Origin: Bradyrhizobium sp. CCGB12
Lineage (GTDB): Bacteria > Pseudomonadota > Alphaproteobacteria > Rhizobiales > Xanthobacteraceae
Length of the DNA: 64,000 nucleotides
Direction: 5' to 3'
Assembly (NCBI RefSeq): GCF_024199845.1
Contig: NZ_JANADO010000002.1
Span: 310,001-374,000 of the forward strand
The position numbers and the translations under genes were made by a program. The notes beneath the pieces are model-generated. The model had not been told where the DNA came from and did not search any database. It was given only the letters and a program-made list of their open reading frames with translations. Each line of letters begins with the position of its first letter. Position 1 is the first letter of the stretch. This document shows, one piece after another, positions 8,827 to 17,584 of the stretch.

Positions 8827-9280
8827 GGTGACTTCCTGCTAGGATCAACGGCCGCCACGTGGTTGATCAAGTAGCGGATTTCCAAAGCACTTTGGCCGGG
8901 GACCGCGCGACGCACTCACATGCGCCTCGTGGGGCTACAGGGCCGAGATAACCGCTAATGGCCTGTTAGCAGCGCTCCCGTCTGTGCGCCCTGAGATCGG
9001 CTTGCGGTGTGCTAACGGACCAGGTAGCGAACATGGTCGCGACGCCCGCATGTGACTCGAGGCTCGTTCGCACCGGTCGGCGCTGATCCGGGAAAGATTT
9101 GCAGAGGCATTAGTGAAAGAGCGCGGTTCTTAGTCTCTGCGCGCTTTTACTCGGCATCACGCCCAGAGAAGCAGGCCCCAGCGACCGGAGGATTGTGACC
9201 ATTGATTCTTTGACCGGCCGCAATTCAAGGCGCGCGCCCTTCTGCGAGACACTGTATAATCGCACGGGGGGATCGACCTG
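8827..9280. other. Region without a recognised gene
   Basis: No supported coding sequence is seen. A TATAAT-like box lies just before the next gene but no matching -35 element is clear. Confidence 0.4.
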
Positions 9281-9487
9281 ATGGAGCAAAAACGTCGCTA
9301 CTATGTTTGGTGCGAGCGCCCGCGGACGGGCCGCTTCAGCGTACTGGATCTTGCAACTGATCAGCCTGCAATGGGGCAGAACGGAAAGCCTTTGACCGGC
9401 TTGTCGCATTCAACGGCCGACGCAGCGGCTGAGAGGCTCAACAAGGTTGCGCATAACGCGCCTCCAGTCCGTATGCGAAGAACTTAA
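9281..9487 (+). CDS. Small conserved-type hypothetical protein
   Basis: The 68-residue product starts MEQKRRYYVWCERPRTGRFS and ends in a basic tail. It has balanced composition and a GGGGGAT ribosome-binding site before the ATG. I do not recognise a family. Tyr/Trp/Cys near the start and Ala-rich helix at the end suggest a small folded protein. Confidence 0.5.
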   Translation: MEQKRRYYVWCERPRTGRFSVLDLATDQPAMGQNGKPLTGLSHSTADAAAERLNKVAHNAPPVRMRRT

Positions 9488-9702
9488 GGCCGAAGGTACA
9501 AACTATGTGGCGCCTGCGGCTCACGCTGCTGCTTGTGGCCGTAGCGGGCCTCGCGGGGCGGCTGAAATCCTTCAGATTGAAGGCGGACTCTGTTTTGCGG
9601 TCATCATTTAACTACAGTCGCTGCCGGTCGTGTCGCGTTCTGCGAAAGTAGGAACGAGATCTCGGCTTCCACATTCTCAATAAATGCAATTGGGAGCTCA
9701 GC

Positions 9703-9924
9703 ATGGCAATACAAATCGTGATGGATCACAGCGGTGATAGTCGACACTTCTTCGACAACTCCAATGCAAATGCCCTGTTGGAGGCAGAGAGGCTTTTCGT
9801 GAAATTAACCGACAAAGGCTACACGGCGGCGGTGAGGACGGGGCCGGGTGAGGCAACCAGGATCACCACCTTCGATCCGACCGCGGAAGAGACATTGTTC
9901 TTCCCTCGGCTTGTCGGCGGGTGA
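9703..9924 (+). CDS. Small hypothetical protein
   Basis: The 73-residue product (MAIQIVMDHSGDSRHFFD at the start) has alternating beta/helix character, with a long helix (ALLEAERLFVKLTDKGY) and a C-terminal FFPRLVGG. GGGAGC precedes the ATG. It is typical of small single-copy proteins in Bradyrhizobium accessory regions. No function can be assigned. Confidence 0.6.
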   Translation: MAIQIVMDHSGDSRHFFDNSNANALLEAERLFVKLTDKGYTAAVRTGPGEATRITTFDPTAEETLFFPRLVGG

Positions 9925-10050
9925 TCACCAAGTGAGGACAAAGGTTGGCTTCGTCGGCCGCTGGAACCTTCGAAGCCTGGCTGTTCGTAGGCTTTACGCA
10001 GCTGCTAAGGACGAGAAAACGGTTCAGGCTCGTGCGTTGCGACTTCCGCG

Positions 10051-10329
10051 TTGTTGGCTTTCGCCGAGCAAAGGGCCGAGTTCGATACCAGGGGGTACTT
10101 CGACGTGCCAGGAAACGATACCAAGAAGCGGTACCGCATTCGACGGGGAACGTCCGGTAATGTCGAACGAGATCGACAAGCACGGACGCCTCGGAACCGG
10201 GTGGTGCTTCGTCCCGCTGGGTGGCTTGGTCGAGGGCGATGTCATGCTTGCACAGAAAATAGCTCTCGAAACAACGAGGAGAGCGCCTTGAGCATCGCCA
10301 ACAGCTTCCCGGGGCCAATCCGCTGGCGC
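10051..10329 (+). pseudogene. Hypothetical protein broken by two compensating frameshifts
   Basis: Frame one reads RGYFDVPGNDTKKRYRIRRG to TSGNV. The next part (EIDKHGRLGTGWCFVPLGG and GDVMLAQKIALET) is one frame over, and the end (EESALSIANSFPG) is back in the first frame. Joined, they form one continuous small protein of a kind I have seen in Bradyrhizobium but cannot name. Shifts lie near 10160 and 10270. Confidence 0.5.
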
Positions 10330-10439
10330 CTACCAGTTAGTCGTCCTTCCGGGCCAACAAGTTCGCGGTACGCCTTTATACCAGCGAGAGCCGTTTAACG
10401 AGCTCGCAATAAGGAAGCCAGTAGACTCGGCACAGCGAC

Positions 10440-10690
10440 ACGGCTTCACTCCGGCGGTTCATTAGCTTTTGGCTCTTGCAAGAACTTCGGCGGGCGGGCG
10501 GGGCGTTCGGGTCGCGGCCGAGCTTGGACTGCAGCTCGACGAGATCGGTGAAGACGTCGGCCTGGCGGCGCAGCTCGTCGGCGATCATCGGCGGCTGGCT
10601 GGCGATGGTGGAGATCACGGTGACGCGTACGCCGCGGCGCTGGACGGCCTCGACCAGCGAGCGGAAATCGCCGTCGGGCCCGGAAACACA
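10440..10690 (-). pseudogene. NYN-domain (LabA/DUF88-like) protein, C-terminal fragment
   Basis: The minus strand encodes VSGPDGDFRSLVEAVQRRG and then VTVISTIASQPPMIADELRR, the second half of a LabA-type NYN nuclease fold including its SGDGDF-like acidic motif. Everything before this motif is gone and no start codon is available, so it is a 5'-truncated remnant. Confidence 0.6.
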
Positions 10691-11161
10691 AGAGCCTGAT
10701 CGTGGCCCACTCTCCGAATATCAGCGGTGTCGCAGACCGCCGTGCACAATTGCTTGTTAGGCGGGATCCCGAACGAGCTCGCTTCACATCGGCAGGGCCG
10801 CCACCTCTCGATGGTCGGCCCCTAACCGTGCGGGTACGCAGGCAGAGCATCGGGCCATCCCGCCCGGCTGTGTGAGAAGTTCGTGGAATTGCAGCCTTCC
10901 GGCAACGCTATTCCGAAATTTACGTAACGGGCGATGCGAGACACGATAATCGCTTACTGACGTCGCGCTCATCTTCCGTGGTCAGGGTGATACCGGCATC
11001 GCTTTGGGATGGATCGGCTCGACCACGAAGTTCGGCACGGTTGTCAGGAAGCCGTAGACCTGGTGCGACCGTGAGATCGGCTTCGATTTCGTGCCGCAGT
11101 CGCCGTTGAACGAATCCGCGCCGCAACTTGCGCAAAGGCCGGCTCTGAGAACTACTAAGTT
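10691..11161. other. Region without a recognised gene
   Basis: Short frames on both strands have no recognisable family. This is probably decayed sequence upstream of the toxin-antitoxin pair. Confidence 0.4.
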
Positions 11162-11620
11162 ATGGGTATGCCAGCCTACGCCGAAGAGCTGGGAGGTACG
11201 CGCCTGCCTTCCGCGAGCGAGAAGGCGGCAGCCAACCAGCTCCGTCAGATACTCGCGTCGCATGCGACAGGAGATGCCAAACTGCGCGTGCTCGACGATG
11301 CGCAAAAGGCTGCTGAGATCACCTTGTCACCGGCCTTGTCGAGTCTCTTGATGGAATTGCTGCGGCATATCGGTCGCGGCGATGCGGTGACGCTCGTGCC
11401 TGTTCATGAGATGTTGACCACGCAGCAAGCTGCCGACATCCTGAATGTCTCGCGTCCGTATCTGGTCTCGCTGCTCGAGAAGAACGAAATTCAGCACGTG
11501 ACAGTGGGACGTCATCGCAGGATTAGGGCGGAGGATCTATTCGCCTATAAGCGCACGCGTGATGAGAAGCGAGGTAACGCGCTTACGAATCTCGCTGAGC
11601 GGGACGCGGAGCATCTGTAA
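11162..11620 (+). CDS. Excisionase-type HTH antitoxin of a PIN toxin pair
   Basis: This 152-residue protein ends in a MerR/excisionase-like helix-turn-helix (MLTTQQAADILNVSRPYLVS, then VGRHRRIRAEDLFAYK). It is followed three bases later by a PIN-domain gene. In such pairs the HTH protein binds the promoter and neutralises the nuclease. The N-terminal half is a helical region (LSPALSSLLMELLRHI). The gene looks intact. ATG 11162 was chosen; MPAYAEEL two codons later is an alternative. Confidence 0.85.
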   Translation: MGMPAYAEELGGTRLPSASEKAAANQLRQILASHATGDAKLRVLDDAQKAAEITLSPALSSLLMELLRHIGRGDAVTLVPVHEMLTTQQAADILNVSRPYLVSLLEKNEIQHVTVGRHRRIRAEDLFAYKRTRDEKRGNALTNLAERDAEHL

Positions 11621-11622
11621 GC

Positions 11623-12129
11623 TTGTTTGCAAACCGCTTCTCCGCTGGTCGAGTCCGTGTCCTGGATGAGACCGAAGCAGCTATCAGAGAAATCTTGAGC
11701 GGCAAAGGCTTTGACGATGCCACGGCGCGCGCAGAGCGGGCGCGCGCCAGCATGGAGGCTGCCTTCGAAGACGCCATGGTTGCGGATTTCGATAACTTCT
11801 TGCCGGTTGCGGCGGATCTGCCCGATCCCAACGATCACCACGTTGTTGCTGCGGCGGCCAAGACGCAAGCCGCAATGATCGTAACGGAAAACCTTACCGA
11901 CTTTCCGGCGGCAGTTCTTTCCGATCTGAACATGGAGGCAAAATCCGCCGACGCTTTCATTGCGGATACTATTGCGCTCGACGAAGCTCGTGCCGTTGCA
12001 GCCATTCGGCGTATGCGCGAACGCTTCAAGAAACCGGGACTGACGCCAGCGGAGCTATTGCTCGTGATGGAGGCTGCGGGACTGATTGAGACGGTTGACG
12101 TGCTAAGGCCACACGTCGAATCCCTCTAG
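11623..12129 (+). CDS. PIN-domain toxin with an N-terminal in-frame deletion
   Basis: Residues after position 10 match the PIN toxins that partner excisionase-type antitoxins (LPDPNDHHVVAAAAKTQAAM, VTENLTDFP, then a helical tail). Full-length relatives carry, between the opening FANRF and this point, a stretch of roughly 35 residues with the first catalytic Asp (a LxDAC-type strand). Here MFANRFSA runs directly into GRVRVLDETE in frame. The start is TTG at 11623. Loss of the first metal ligand should abolish RNase activity, leaving an antitoxin without a working toxin. The size of the deletion is from memory of the family. Confidence 0.75.
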   Translation: MFANRFSAGRVRVLDETEAAIREILSGKGFDDATARAERARASMEAAFEDAMVADFDNFLPVAADLPDPNDHHVVAAAAKTQAAMIVTENLTDFPAAVLSDLNMEAKSADAFIADTIALDEARAVAAIRRMRERFKKPGLTPAELLLVMEAAGLIETVDVLRPHVESL

Positions 12130-12289
12130 CCAAATGACGATTCAGCAACTAACTAGACGGGCTTTGGAAGCACGATTTTGATGCGAACTCAACTTCGGAT
12201 ATTCCATAATGAAGGTTATGCGAATCTATACTGTAGACCACCGTTAGAAAGGTCACCCCTGTCCTCATTAAAGATGTCACTTTCCCCGG

Positions 12290-12846
12290 CCATGAGGGCT
12301 CTGGCCGAACGGATCCGACCGAGCGAAGCGGTGACGACGCGACAGGTGTTCCGATTGCTCAAGGCGTATCACGGTGGCGGGTCTGCAGCGCTGATTTCCA
12401 AGAAGCGCGGCAAGCCGAGCAATCGGGCGTATCCGGCGGTTGTCCAGACCGAAGCGATGGCGCTGATCAAGGCCAATTCGGTGACTTCCGGCCGACGTTG
12501 GCGGCCGAGATGCTTGTGGAGCGGCATGGGTTGCATTTTGGAAGGAAGAGCGCACGGTATCGCAGAGTCTGACGCTTCAATAGGACAAATTGCTGTTCAT
12601 CCTCGAGCCGAACGAGATTACGACCACCCTCGCCCGCCAGCGAGTCACCCCTGTGATCAAGCACAGGGGCCGTGCGCTGCCCTACCGGACGTGCGACAAG
12701 TCGACCAGGCGGCGATCGTCGAGAACAAGCGGTTAGGACCGGTTCTGACGTACATTGCCCAGCAGCAGAAGCTGCTCGACACCAGCCGCAGCCAGAAGGC
12801 TCCGCGGCGACGTGGCCAAGGTCCGAGCTTGTTTAAGGCGGGCTAA
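12290..12846 (+). pseudogene. ISNCY/IS1202-like transposase remnant
   Basis: The start encodes an HTH (TTRQVFRLLKAYHGGGSAAL and KKRGKPSN) typical of ISNCY-type transposases. The end has the family tail (RQVDQAAIVENKRLG, then TYIAQQQKLLDTSRSQ). The DDE core between them is nearly all deleted and the joining sequence is frameshifted (LEPNEITTTLARQRVT is in another frame). It is an inactive scar of a mobile element. Confidence 0.65.
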
Positions 12847-13189
12847 AACTCCCGAATCGACCAGTCGCCGTCTCTGGCATTGGGACTCTCATCCGGGCGC
12901 CCAGCCGCTGCGCAATCCCGGCCAACTTCGCGACCGCGCGCCCCTCGCCGGGCCTTGCGGTGACATTTCTAACGAGCGCAATCGGCGACTTGTCTATCGA
13001 GTTCTATAAAGCTCGCGCGATGGTGGCTTCTCCTCACCCTGCAATTTGCGCAGCGGCAAAAGCCCTCAAAACCAAGGCTGCCAGCCAACGACCCCGCAAA
13101 TCCCGCGCTACGCATAATCAGCCTTATGCAGTGCATCGCATAAGGCCGAGATCGGCGCCGCCTGATCGAAGCCGTCCAATGAGGGCCGC

Positions 13190-13575
13190 GACTAACGAGA
13201 ATGGGCCGGGCGCTTCGGGATCGGGCGGCGCCGTCGGCGGGACGATGCCTTTGATCGCGCCCATCGGCAGGCGCACCCAATCGTTCTCGGCCGCGCCACG
13301 CCAGCAGACGAAAGCGACCCGCCCGCCCGGCTGGAGCGCGCGGCGCATATGGGCGAACGTCCCCTGTCGGATAGTCGAAGAACATCACCCCGAAACGCGA
13401 GAACAGGATGTCGAACGCCCTCTCGGGCAGCTCGGCGCTGTGGTGTCGGCCACCCGGAACAGGGCTGGCGTATCTTGTGGCGCACGCGCCCGCGCTCGGC
13501 CGATCAGCGGTTCGGATATGTCCATGCCCAGCACTTGGCCCCCGCGCCGACGCGGGAGAACACTCCTGCGCCTCG
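13190..13575 (-). pseudogene. SAM methyltransferase, truncated second copy
   Basis: This segment repeats the middle of the methyltransferase at 13645-14505. It starts in the glycine-rich region (GQVLGMDISEPLIGRARARA), shifts frame twice (AELPERAFDILFSRFGVMFF, then AHMRRALQPGGRVAFVCW) and ends after PDPEAPGPFS. It lacks both ends. Confidence 0.75.
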
Positions 13576-13644
13576 ACTGAGAGGACTGTCGACTAATCTT
13601 CAGCGAACTCGTGCTTGCTCTCATGGCCGCCGATCTAATCCCTG

Positions 13645-14505
13645 TCAGCTTGCGGGATTGCGCGCCGTGACGATCCACGTCGCGCTGTCGATTATCACCG
13701 ACCGCTCGCCGGCGCGGCCCGCGAAGGCGGCACGAACCGCAGCCGAGGCGCGGGCGCGGATGTCGTCAGGCTGATCAGCGAGCGCGCGCGACAGCGGGCC
13801 GACCTCCAACGTCATCTTCACCGCGTCGTCGATCGCCGCGTCCCGCGTCGCCCCCTCGCCAAGCGGGACGGAAGCATCGAAGGGCGCGATAGCGATATCA
13901 GTGAAGCCGGCCGCCGTCAGGATCCGAGCCACCCGCCCCGGGTCGCCGAACGAGAATGGACCGGGCGCTTCGGGATCGGGCGGCGCCGTCGGCGGGACGA
14001 TGCTCTTGATCGCGCCCATCGGCAGGCGCATCCAATCGTTCTCGGCCACGCCGCGCCAGCAGACGAAAACGACCCGCCCGCCCGGCTTGAGCGCACGGCG
14101 CATATGCGCGAACGCCTTTGTCGGATCGTCGAAGAACATCACTCCGAAACGCGAGAACAGGATGTCGAACGCGCCCTCGGGCAGCTCGGCGCTGCTGGCG
14201 TCGGCCACCCGGAACAGGCCGGCCTATCCTGTGGCGCACGCGCGCGCTCGGCTGATCAGCGGTTCGGATATGTCCACGCCCAGCACTTGGCCCCCCGCGC
14301 CGACGCGGGCGGCGAGAGCTAGACTTGACGTGCCCGCGCCGCAGCCGACGTCCAGCACGCGCTCGCCCGTCGCGGGCGCGGCGGCTTCGATCGCGGCCTG
14401 GCCGAACACCTCCAGCCTGGCGTCGAGCCGGGCCTGGTGGACGACCCAGCGCTCCCCGCTTTGACCATTCCAGTCGGCGACCTGATCCGCATTTCGCTCT
14501 GCCAT
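13645..14505 (-). pseudogene. Class I SAM-dependent methyltransferase, interrupted by TAG
   Basis: Read through one stop, this is a full-length ~286-residue methyltransferase. It has MAERNADQVADWNGQSGERW at the start, motif I (VLDVGCGAGTSSLALA), the acidic loop (VDISEPLI), then VMFFDDPTKAFAHMRRALKP and an intact C-terminus. Compared with the neighbouring copy, two small deletions (two bases near 14235, one near 14217) shift the frame and restore it, leaving a TAG at about 14222-14224. AAAGGAC precedes ATG 14505. It belongs to the ubiquinone/menaquinone-like methyltransferases; the substrate is unknown. Confidence 0.75.
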
Positions 14506-14647
14506 GCCATGTCCTTTGTTCTGATGTGTTCTTAACGAAGCTGTCCGATGCCAAAGCGCGCATCGTCTCCAGCGATTCCGCCTCCACCAGCGATAAGACG
14601 CCAGACCTGCGTGTGATCGTCTCATGCGTCGAGATCGGTGCCGCCTG

Positions 14648-14746
14648 AAGCGCGATGCGATTAGGATGAATCGGCATCGCGCTTGAGGTTGTTGTTTGAG
14701 CATGATCTTTTCGGAAAACCGTTACGCACTTTTCCGGATCATGCTT
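14648..14746. repeat. RIME-like Rhizobiales intergenic palindromic element
   Basis: The first part holds GCGCGATGC and GCATCGCGC as perfect arms (14650-14682). The second part has CATGATC (14701-14707) and GATCATG (14737-14743) enclosing TTTTCGGAAAA and its near complement. The GCATGATC...TTTTCCGGATCATGC form is a well known intergenic mosaic repeat of Rhizobiales genomes. It may act as a transcript 3' hairpin for either side. Confidence 0.65.
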
Positions 14747-14806
14747 TGGCGCTGGCTTCAAAGGACAACCGCGCGCGGCGGCAACCGGAGAAGGGAATCT
14801 GTGCTC

Positions 14807-15700
14807 TCAACTCAGCATCGACTGCTGGGCGAAGATACCCGCCATCGCGCCCTGCGATGATGCCTGGGTGACCGAGGGCAAGAAAACCGTGGTGAGGTCG
14901 CCGGCGGCGTAGATGCCGGGCATGCTGGTTTGACGGCGCTCGTCGACCTTCAAGGCGATGCCGCCGGGCGTATCCACCGTGGCGAGGCCCAGTGATTCAT
15001 GCAGGCTTGCGGATGGCTTGTTGCGCGGATGCGCGAACAGGATGTCGACCGCGACATTGGGGCCGGTATCGAGCTTGACGGTGGCGTTATGGCCCCCGTG
15101 ATGGGCGATCTCGACGATCCGGCCATCGACGACAGGTATGCTTCGACGCGCCAGATCGGCCCGGATATCGGGCGGAATGTCGTGACCATCGGCGAAGAGC
15201 GTCAACTTGTCGGTCCAATCGAGGAACAGCCTGGCCTGATTGTGCGACTGCGGGCCGGACCAGACGAGGCCCCAATGCTGGCCGGCGACTTCAAAGCCGT
15301 CGCAATAGGGGCAGGGCACGATGGACGTCCCCCAGCTTTCGGCAAAGCCCGGAACGTTAGGCATCTGGTCCACGATGCCATAGCTCAGGATCAGGCGGCG
15401 CGCCCCATAGCTTTCGCCATCGCCAGTGAGGACGGAGAATTTGTCAATGTTGCCAGAGATGCTGTCGGCCCGGGCATTGACCAGCCCGACCGTGGGATAA
15501 CGCGCCAGCTGCCGCCGCGCCTCGGCCAGGATGTCCAGCGGCGGCTTGTGATCGTGGCCGAGCAGTCCATGCGAGTGGCCGGCGAAGCGGTTACGCGGCA
15601 GACCGCTATCGAGAACGGTGACCTTGCGGCGGGCACGGCCAAGCTGCAGGGCGCCGGCGAGACCGGCAAAGCTGCCGCCGATGATGATGACGTCATCCAT
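14807..15700 (-). CDS. NAD(P)/FAD-dependent oxidoreductase, thioredoxin reductase-like
   Basis: This ~297-residue flavoprotein has an N-terminal FAD motif (DVIIIGGSFAGLAGALQLGR), a redox-active CPYCDG around residue 135, and a C-terminal GIYAAGDLTT that closes over FAD. The second glycine motif for NAD(P)H is altered (WSGPQSHNQA), so reductant use is uncertain. It resembles short thioredoxin reductase-like proteins rather than TrxB itself. ATG 15700 is preferred, as GGAG stands upstream and the longer start at 15751 has none. It is divergent from a TetR-family gene with a shared operator-like region, so TetR control is likely. Confidence 0.9.
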   Translation of the reverse strand: MDDVIIIGGSFAGLAGALQLGRARRKVTVLDSGLPRNRFAGHSHGLLGHDHKPPLDILAEARRQLARYPTVGLVNARADSISGNIDKFSVLTGDGESYGARRLILSYGIVDQMPNVPGFAESWGTSIVPCPYCDGFEVAGQHWGLVWSGPQSHNQARLFLDWTDKLTLFADGHDIPPDIRADLARRSIPVVDGRIVEIAHHGGHNATVKLDTGPNVAVDILFAHPRNKPSASLHESLGLATVDTPGGIALKVDERRQTSMPGIYAAGDLTTVFLPSVTQASSQGAMAGIFAQQSMLS

Positions 15701-15744
15701 GGTGATGGGCTCCGCGGGAGGACAGGTGGAAACCTGCCCATTGG

Positions 15745-15783
15745 CTTGCATATTTCAGATACTACATGGTATCGTAATGCAAG
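15745..15783. promoter_or_regulatory. Nested inverted repeat, probable TetR operator
   Basis: GATAC (15758-15762) and GTATC (15769-15773) are arms around six bases. Outside them CTTGCAT (15745-15751) and ATGCAAG (15777-15783) form a second pair with nearly the same centre. The site lies between the divergent oxidoreductase and TetR genes, where such regulators bind. Confidence 0.6.
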
Positions 15784-15814
15784 AATTAGAATACTGTCAA
15801 GTACTGGAATTGTC

Positions 15815-16465
15815 GTGACCGAAAACAGCCAGGGCCGGCGCGGCCGGCCCGCAAACGAGGCGCTTGGCCAAACGATCGTCGACGCCGCGCGCGAAATCTT
15901 TGTGGAGTTGGGTTTTCAAGCGACGACATTGGACAAGGTCGCCCAGCGGGCGAAGATATCCAAGCTCAGCATCTATCGGCACTTCGAGAACAAGGAGGCG
16001 CTGTTCAGCGCGGCCATGGCGGCCGGCTGCCATCAGTTGTTTGCACCACAAGCCCTTCTTGAGGGCGTCGACGGTTCGGTCGAAGACCAGCTCATGGCGG
16101 TGGGATCACTACTGCTTCGCACGTTGTTGAGATCAGACGTCCGCAGTGTCGAAGCCATGGTCATGGCCGACAAGACGAGTCAAAACTCGTTAAGCAAGCT
16201 CCATTTCGAAGCCGGCCCCGTCCATGTCATCGCCCAAATCGAGGCCCTGTTGTGTCAGTTGCACGAGAAGGCGGTTCTGAACGTGCCCGATCCTCTCCGG
16301 TCTGCCCGCTTGTTTGCCGCGCTTTTCAAAGGATCCGATCTCCTGATGATCGCACGCTTCGATCAGGCGAAAGCAGAGGACGACAACGAAATCGAATCCT
16401 ATTGCCGGTCGGCCGTCGCCATGTTCATCGCCGCGCACCGTGGCAACGACCACGTGGGCGGATAG
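15815..16465 (+). CDS. TetR/AcrR family transcriptional regulator
   Basis: The ~216-residue product has the TetR N-terminal domain: QTIVDAAREIFVELGFQATT, then the HTH (LDKVAQRAKISKLSIYRHFE) and NKEALF. A helical ligand/dimer domain follows, ending in a helix with FKGSDLLMIARFDQAK. No ATG is in frame near the domain start; GTG 15815 fits best. It most likely represses itself and the divergent flavoprotein gene through the nested inverted repeat between them. The inducer is unknown. Confidence 0.88.
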   Translation: MTENSQGRRGRPANEALGQTIVDAAREIFVELGFQATTLDKVAQRAKISKLSIYRHFENKEALFSAAMAAGCHQLFAPQALLEGVDGSVEDQLMAVGSLLLRTLLRSDVRSVEAMVMADKTSQNSLSKLHFEAGPVHVIAQIEALLCQLHEKAVLNVPDPLRSARLFAALFKGSDLLMIARFDQAKAEDDNEIESYCRSAVAMFIAAHRGNDHVGG

Positions 16466-16469
16466 GCGC

Positions 16470-16704
16470 CCAGCTTAAGACGGGACTCGCGAGCATCGGA
16501 ATAGCCGCCGATTTTCGATTGCAAGGATCCGTACCGCTCAACGTCCACATCCGCGGCGTGAGTGACGTCGACCTCCTGACGAGCGATCAAAGATTCCTGA
16601 CCTATTCAACGACGGGCGTGCTGAGCCTGGCCGTCGGCTACTATTCCGGTGTCCCCACGTCGAAGACATCGATCGGCTCTTTGAGCACTAAGTTGACTGA
16701 GTGA
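16470..16704 (+). pseudogene. Nucleotidyltransferase (CD-NTase-like) fragment
   Basis: About 75 residues in one frame read ADFRLQGSVPLNVHIRGVSD, then DVDLL and RFLTYSTTG. The GS motif followed 13-14 residues later by DVD is the active-site pattern of the polymerase-beta fold, with spacing like OAS/CD-NTase enzymes of CBASS defence. Neither the start nor the C-terminal domain is present, and no effector gene is adjacent. It is a remnant; assignment to CBASS is inference. Confidence 0.5.
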
Positions 16705-17109
16705 TTGTCCGTCTTGGGGGTCTCATGGCCGCCGTTCAAAGTGTAAGGGCGCTGATCGGTTGCGCAGCACTGCCAAGCGTTAAACTCGCAACGCTGGATT
16801 CCAGCACGGACGCCGCGGATTTTCAGGGACTTCATCTGCGGACATGACGGCCGGCGGATGCTGACGAGCAAAATTGACAGCGCGCGGCGGGCGTGCGGTC
16901 GACCGCCGTTTGCATCCAGCCGTATCCTCGCGGATCGCGCCGGTTTCGCGCAGCATTGAGCGCGTTCCTGATCCATCCATAGGTTCTTACAGCGGTCTAC
17001 AACTTGGATTCGAATAATGAAGATTAAGGAATATTTCTTCAATTCTTGGAATATGACCGAAGATGACTTCGAATTACTTTGATATATTTGCAATGGCATT
17101 TTGTCCAGA

Positions 17110-17400
17110 TCAGCCAGCTTGCGGCGTGTTGCACACTGGCTCCGCGCACGGAACGTGCCGCTGGACGTAACCACGACGGGTTTTGCGCCTGAGCCAGGAG
17201 TCGAGGGCTTCGACGGCCTGCACCTGACCATCGAACAGATCGAGCCGCCGTCGGCCGCGCCCACCGAGACGACCCCATTCACGGACCAACGCCGTATCGC
17301 CAAACAGCGTCGGCTCGATCGTGAGCACGTAAAACCGCGCCATGTTGCGGGCCGGATCGCGCCGCTCGAGCACGAGATATTGCACGGTGAGTTCGGACAT
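17110..17400 (-). CDS. WGR domain-containing protein
   Basis: This 96-residue protein is a single WGR domain: NMARFYVLTIEPTLFGDTAL, then VREWGRLGGRGRRRL (the WGR signature) and AVEALDSWLRRKTRRGY. WGR domains bind nucleic acid in PARPs and occur as stand-alone small proteins in rhizobia. Met at 17400 was chosen because upstream residues are not family-like. The C-terminal ~20 residues (VPCAEPVCNTPQAG) may be extra. Confidence 0.85.
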   Translation of the reverse strand: MSELTVQYLVLERRDPARNMARFYVLTIEPTLFGDTALVREWGRLGGRGRRRLDLFDGQVQAVEALDSWLRRKTRRGYVQRHVPCAEPVCNTPQAG

Positions 17401-17584
17401 GCGCCAGAATCGCAATTCCCGAATCGACCGTCCAATTAAATAAACGAATCAATCAGGACCAAGGATTCAGAAATTCCATGCCGGGTAATGAGACAGTCGC
17501 AGTCAGGCTCGCGGCGGTTAAGCTGAAGCCGCAAGCTCCAACAAGTTGACGCGCGCTTACTCGACGGAGATCCCCTCCTCCGCA

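Noticed and set aside
14999..15814. Upstream extension of the TetR frame across the flavoprotein gene
   Set aside because: The extension is antisense to a well supported flavoprotein; the TetR domain begins only after 15815.
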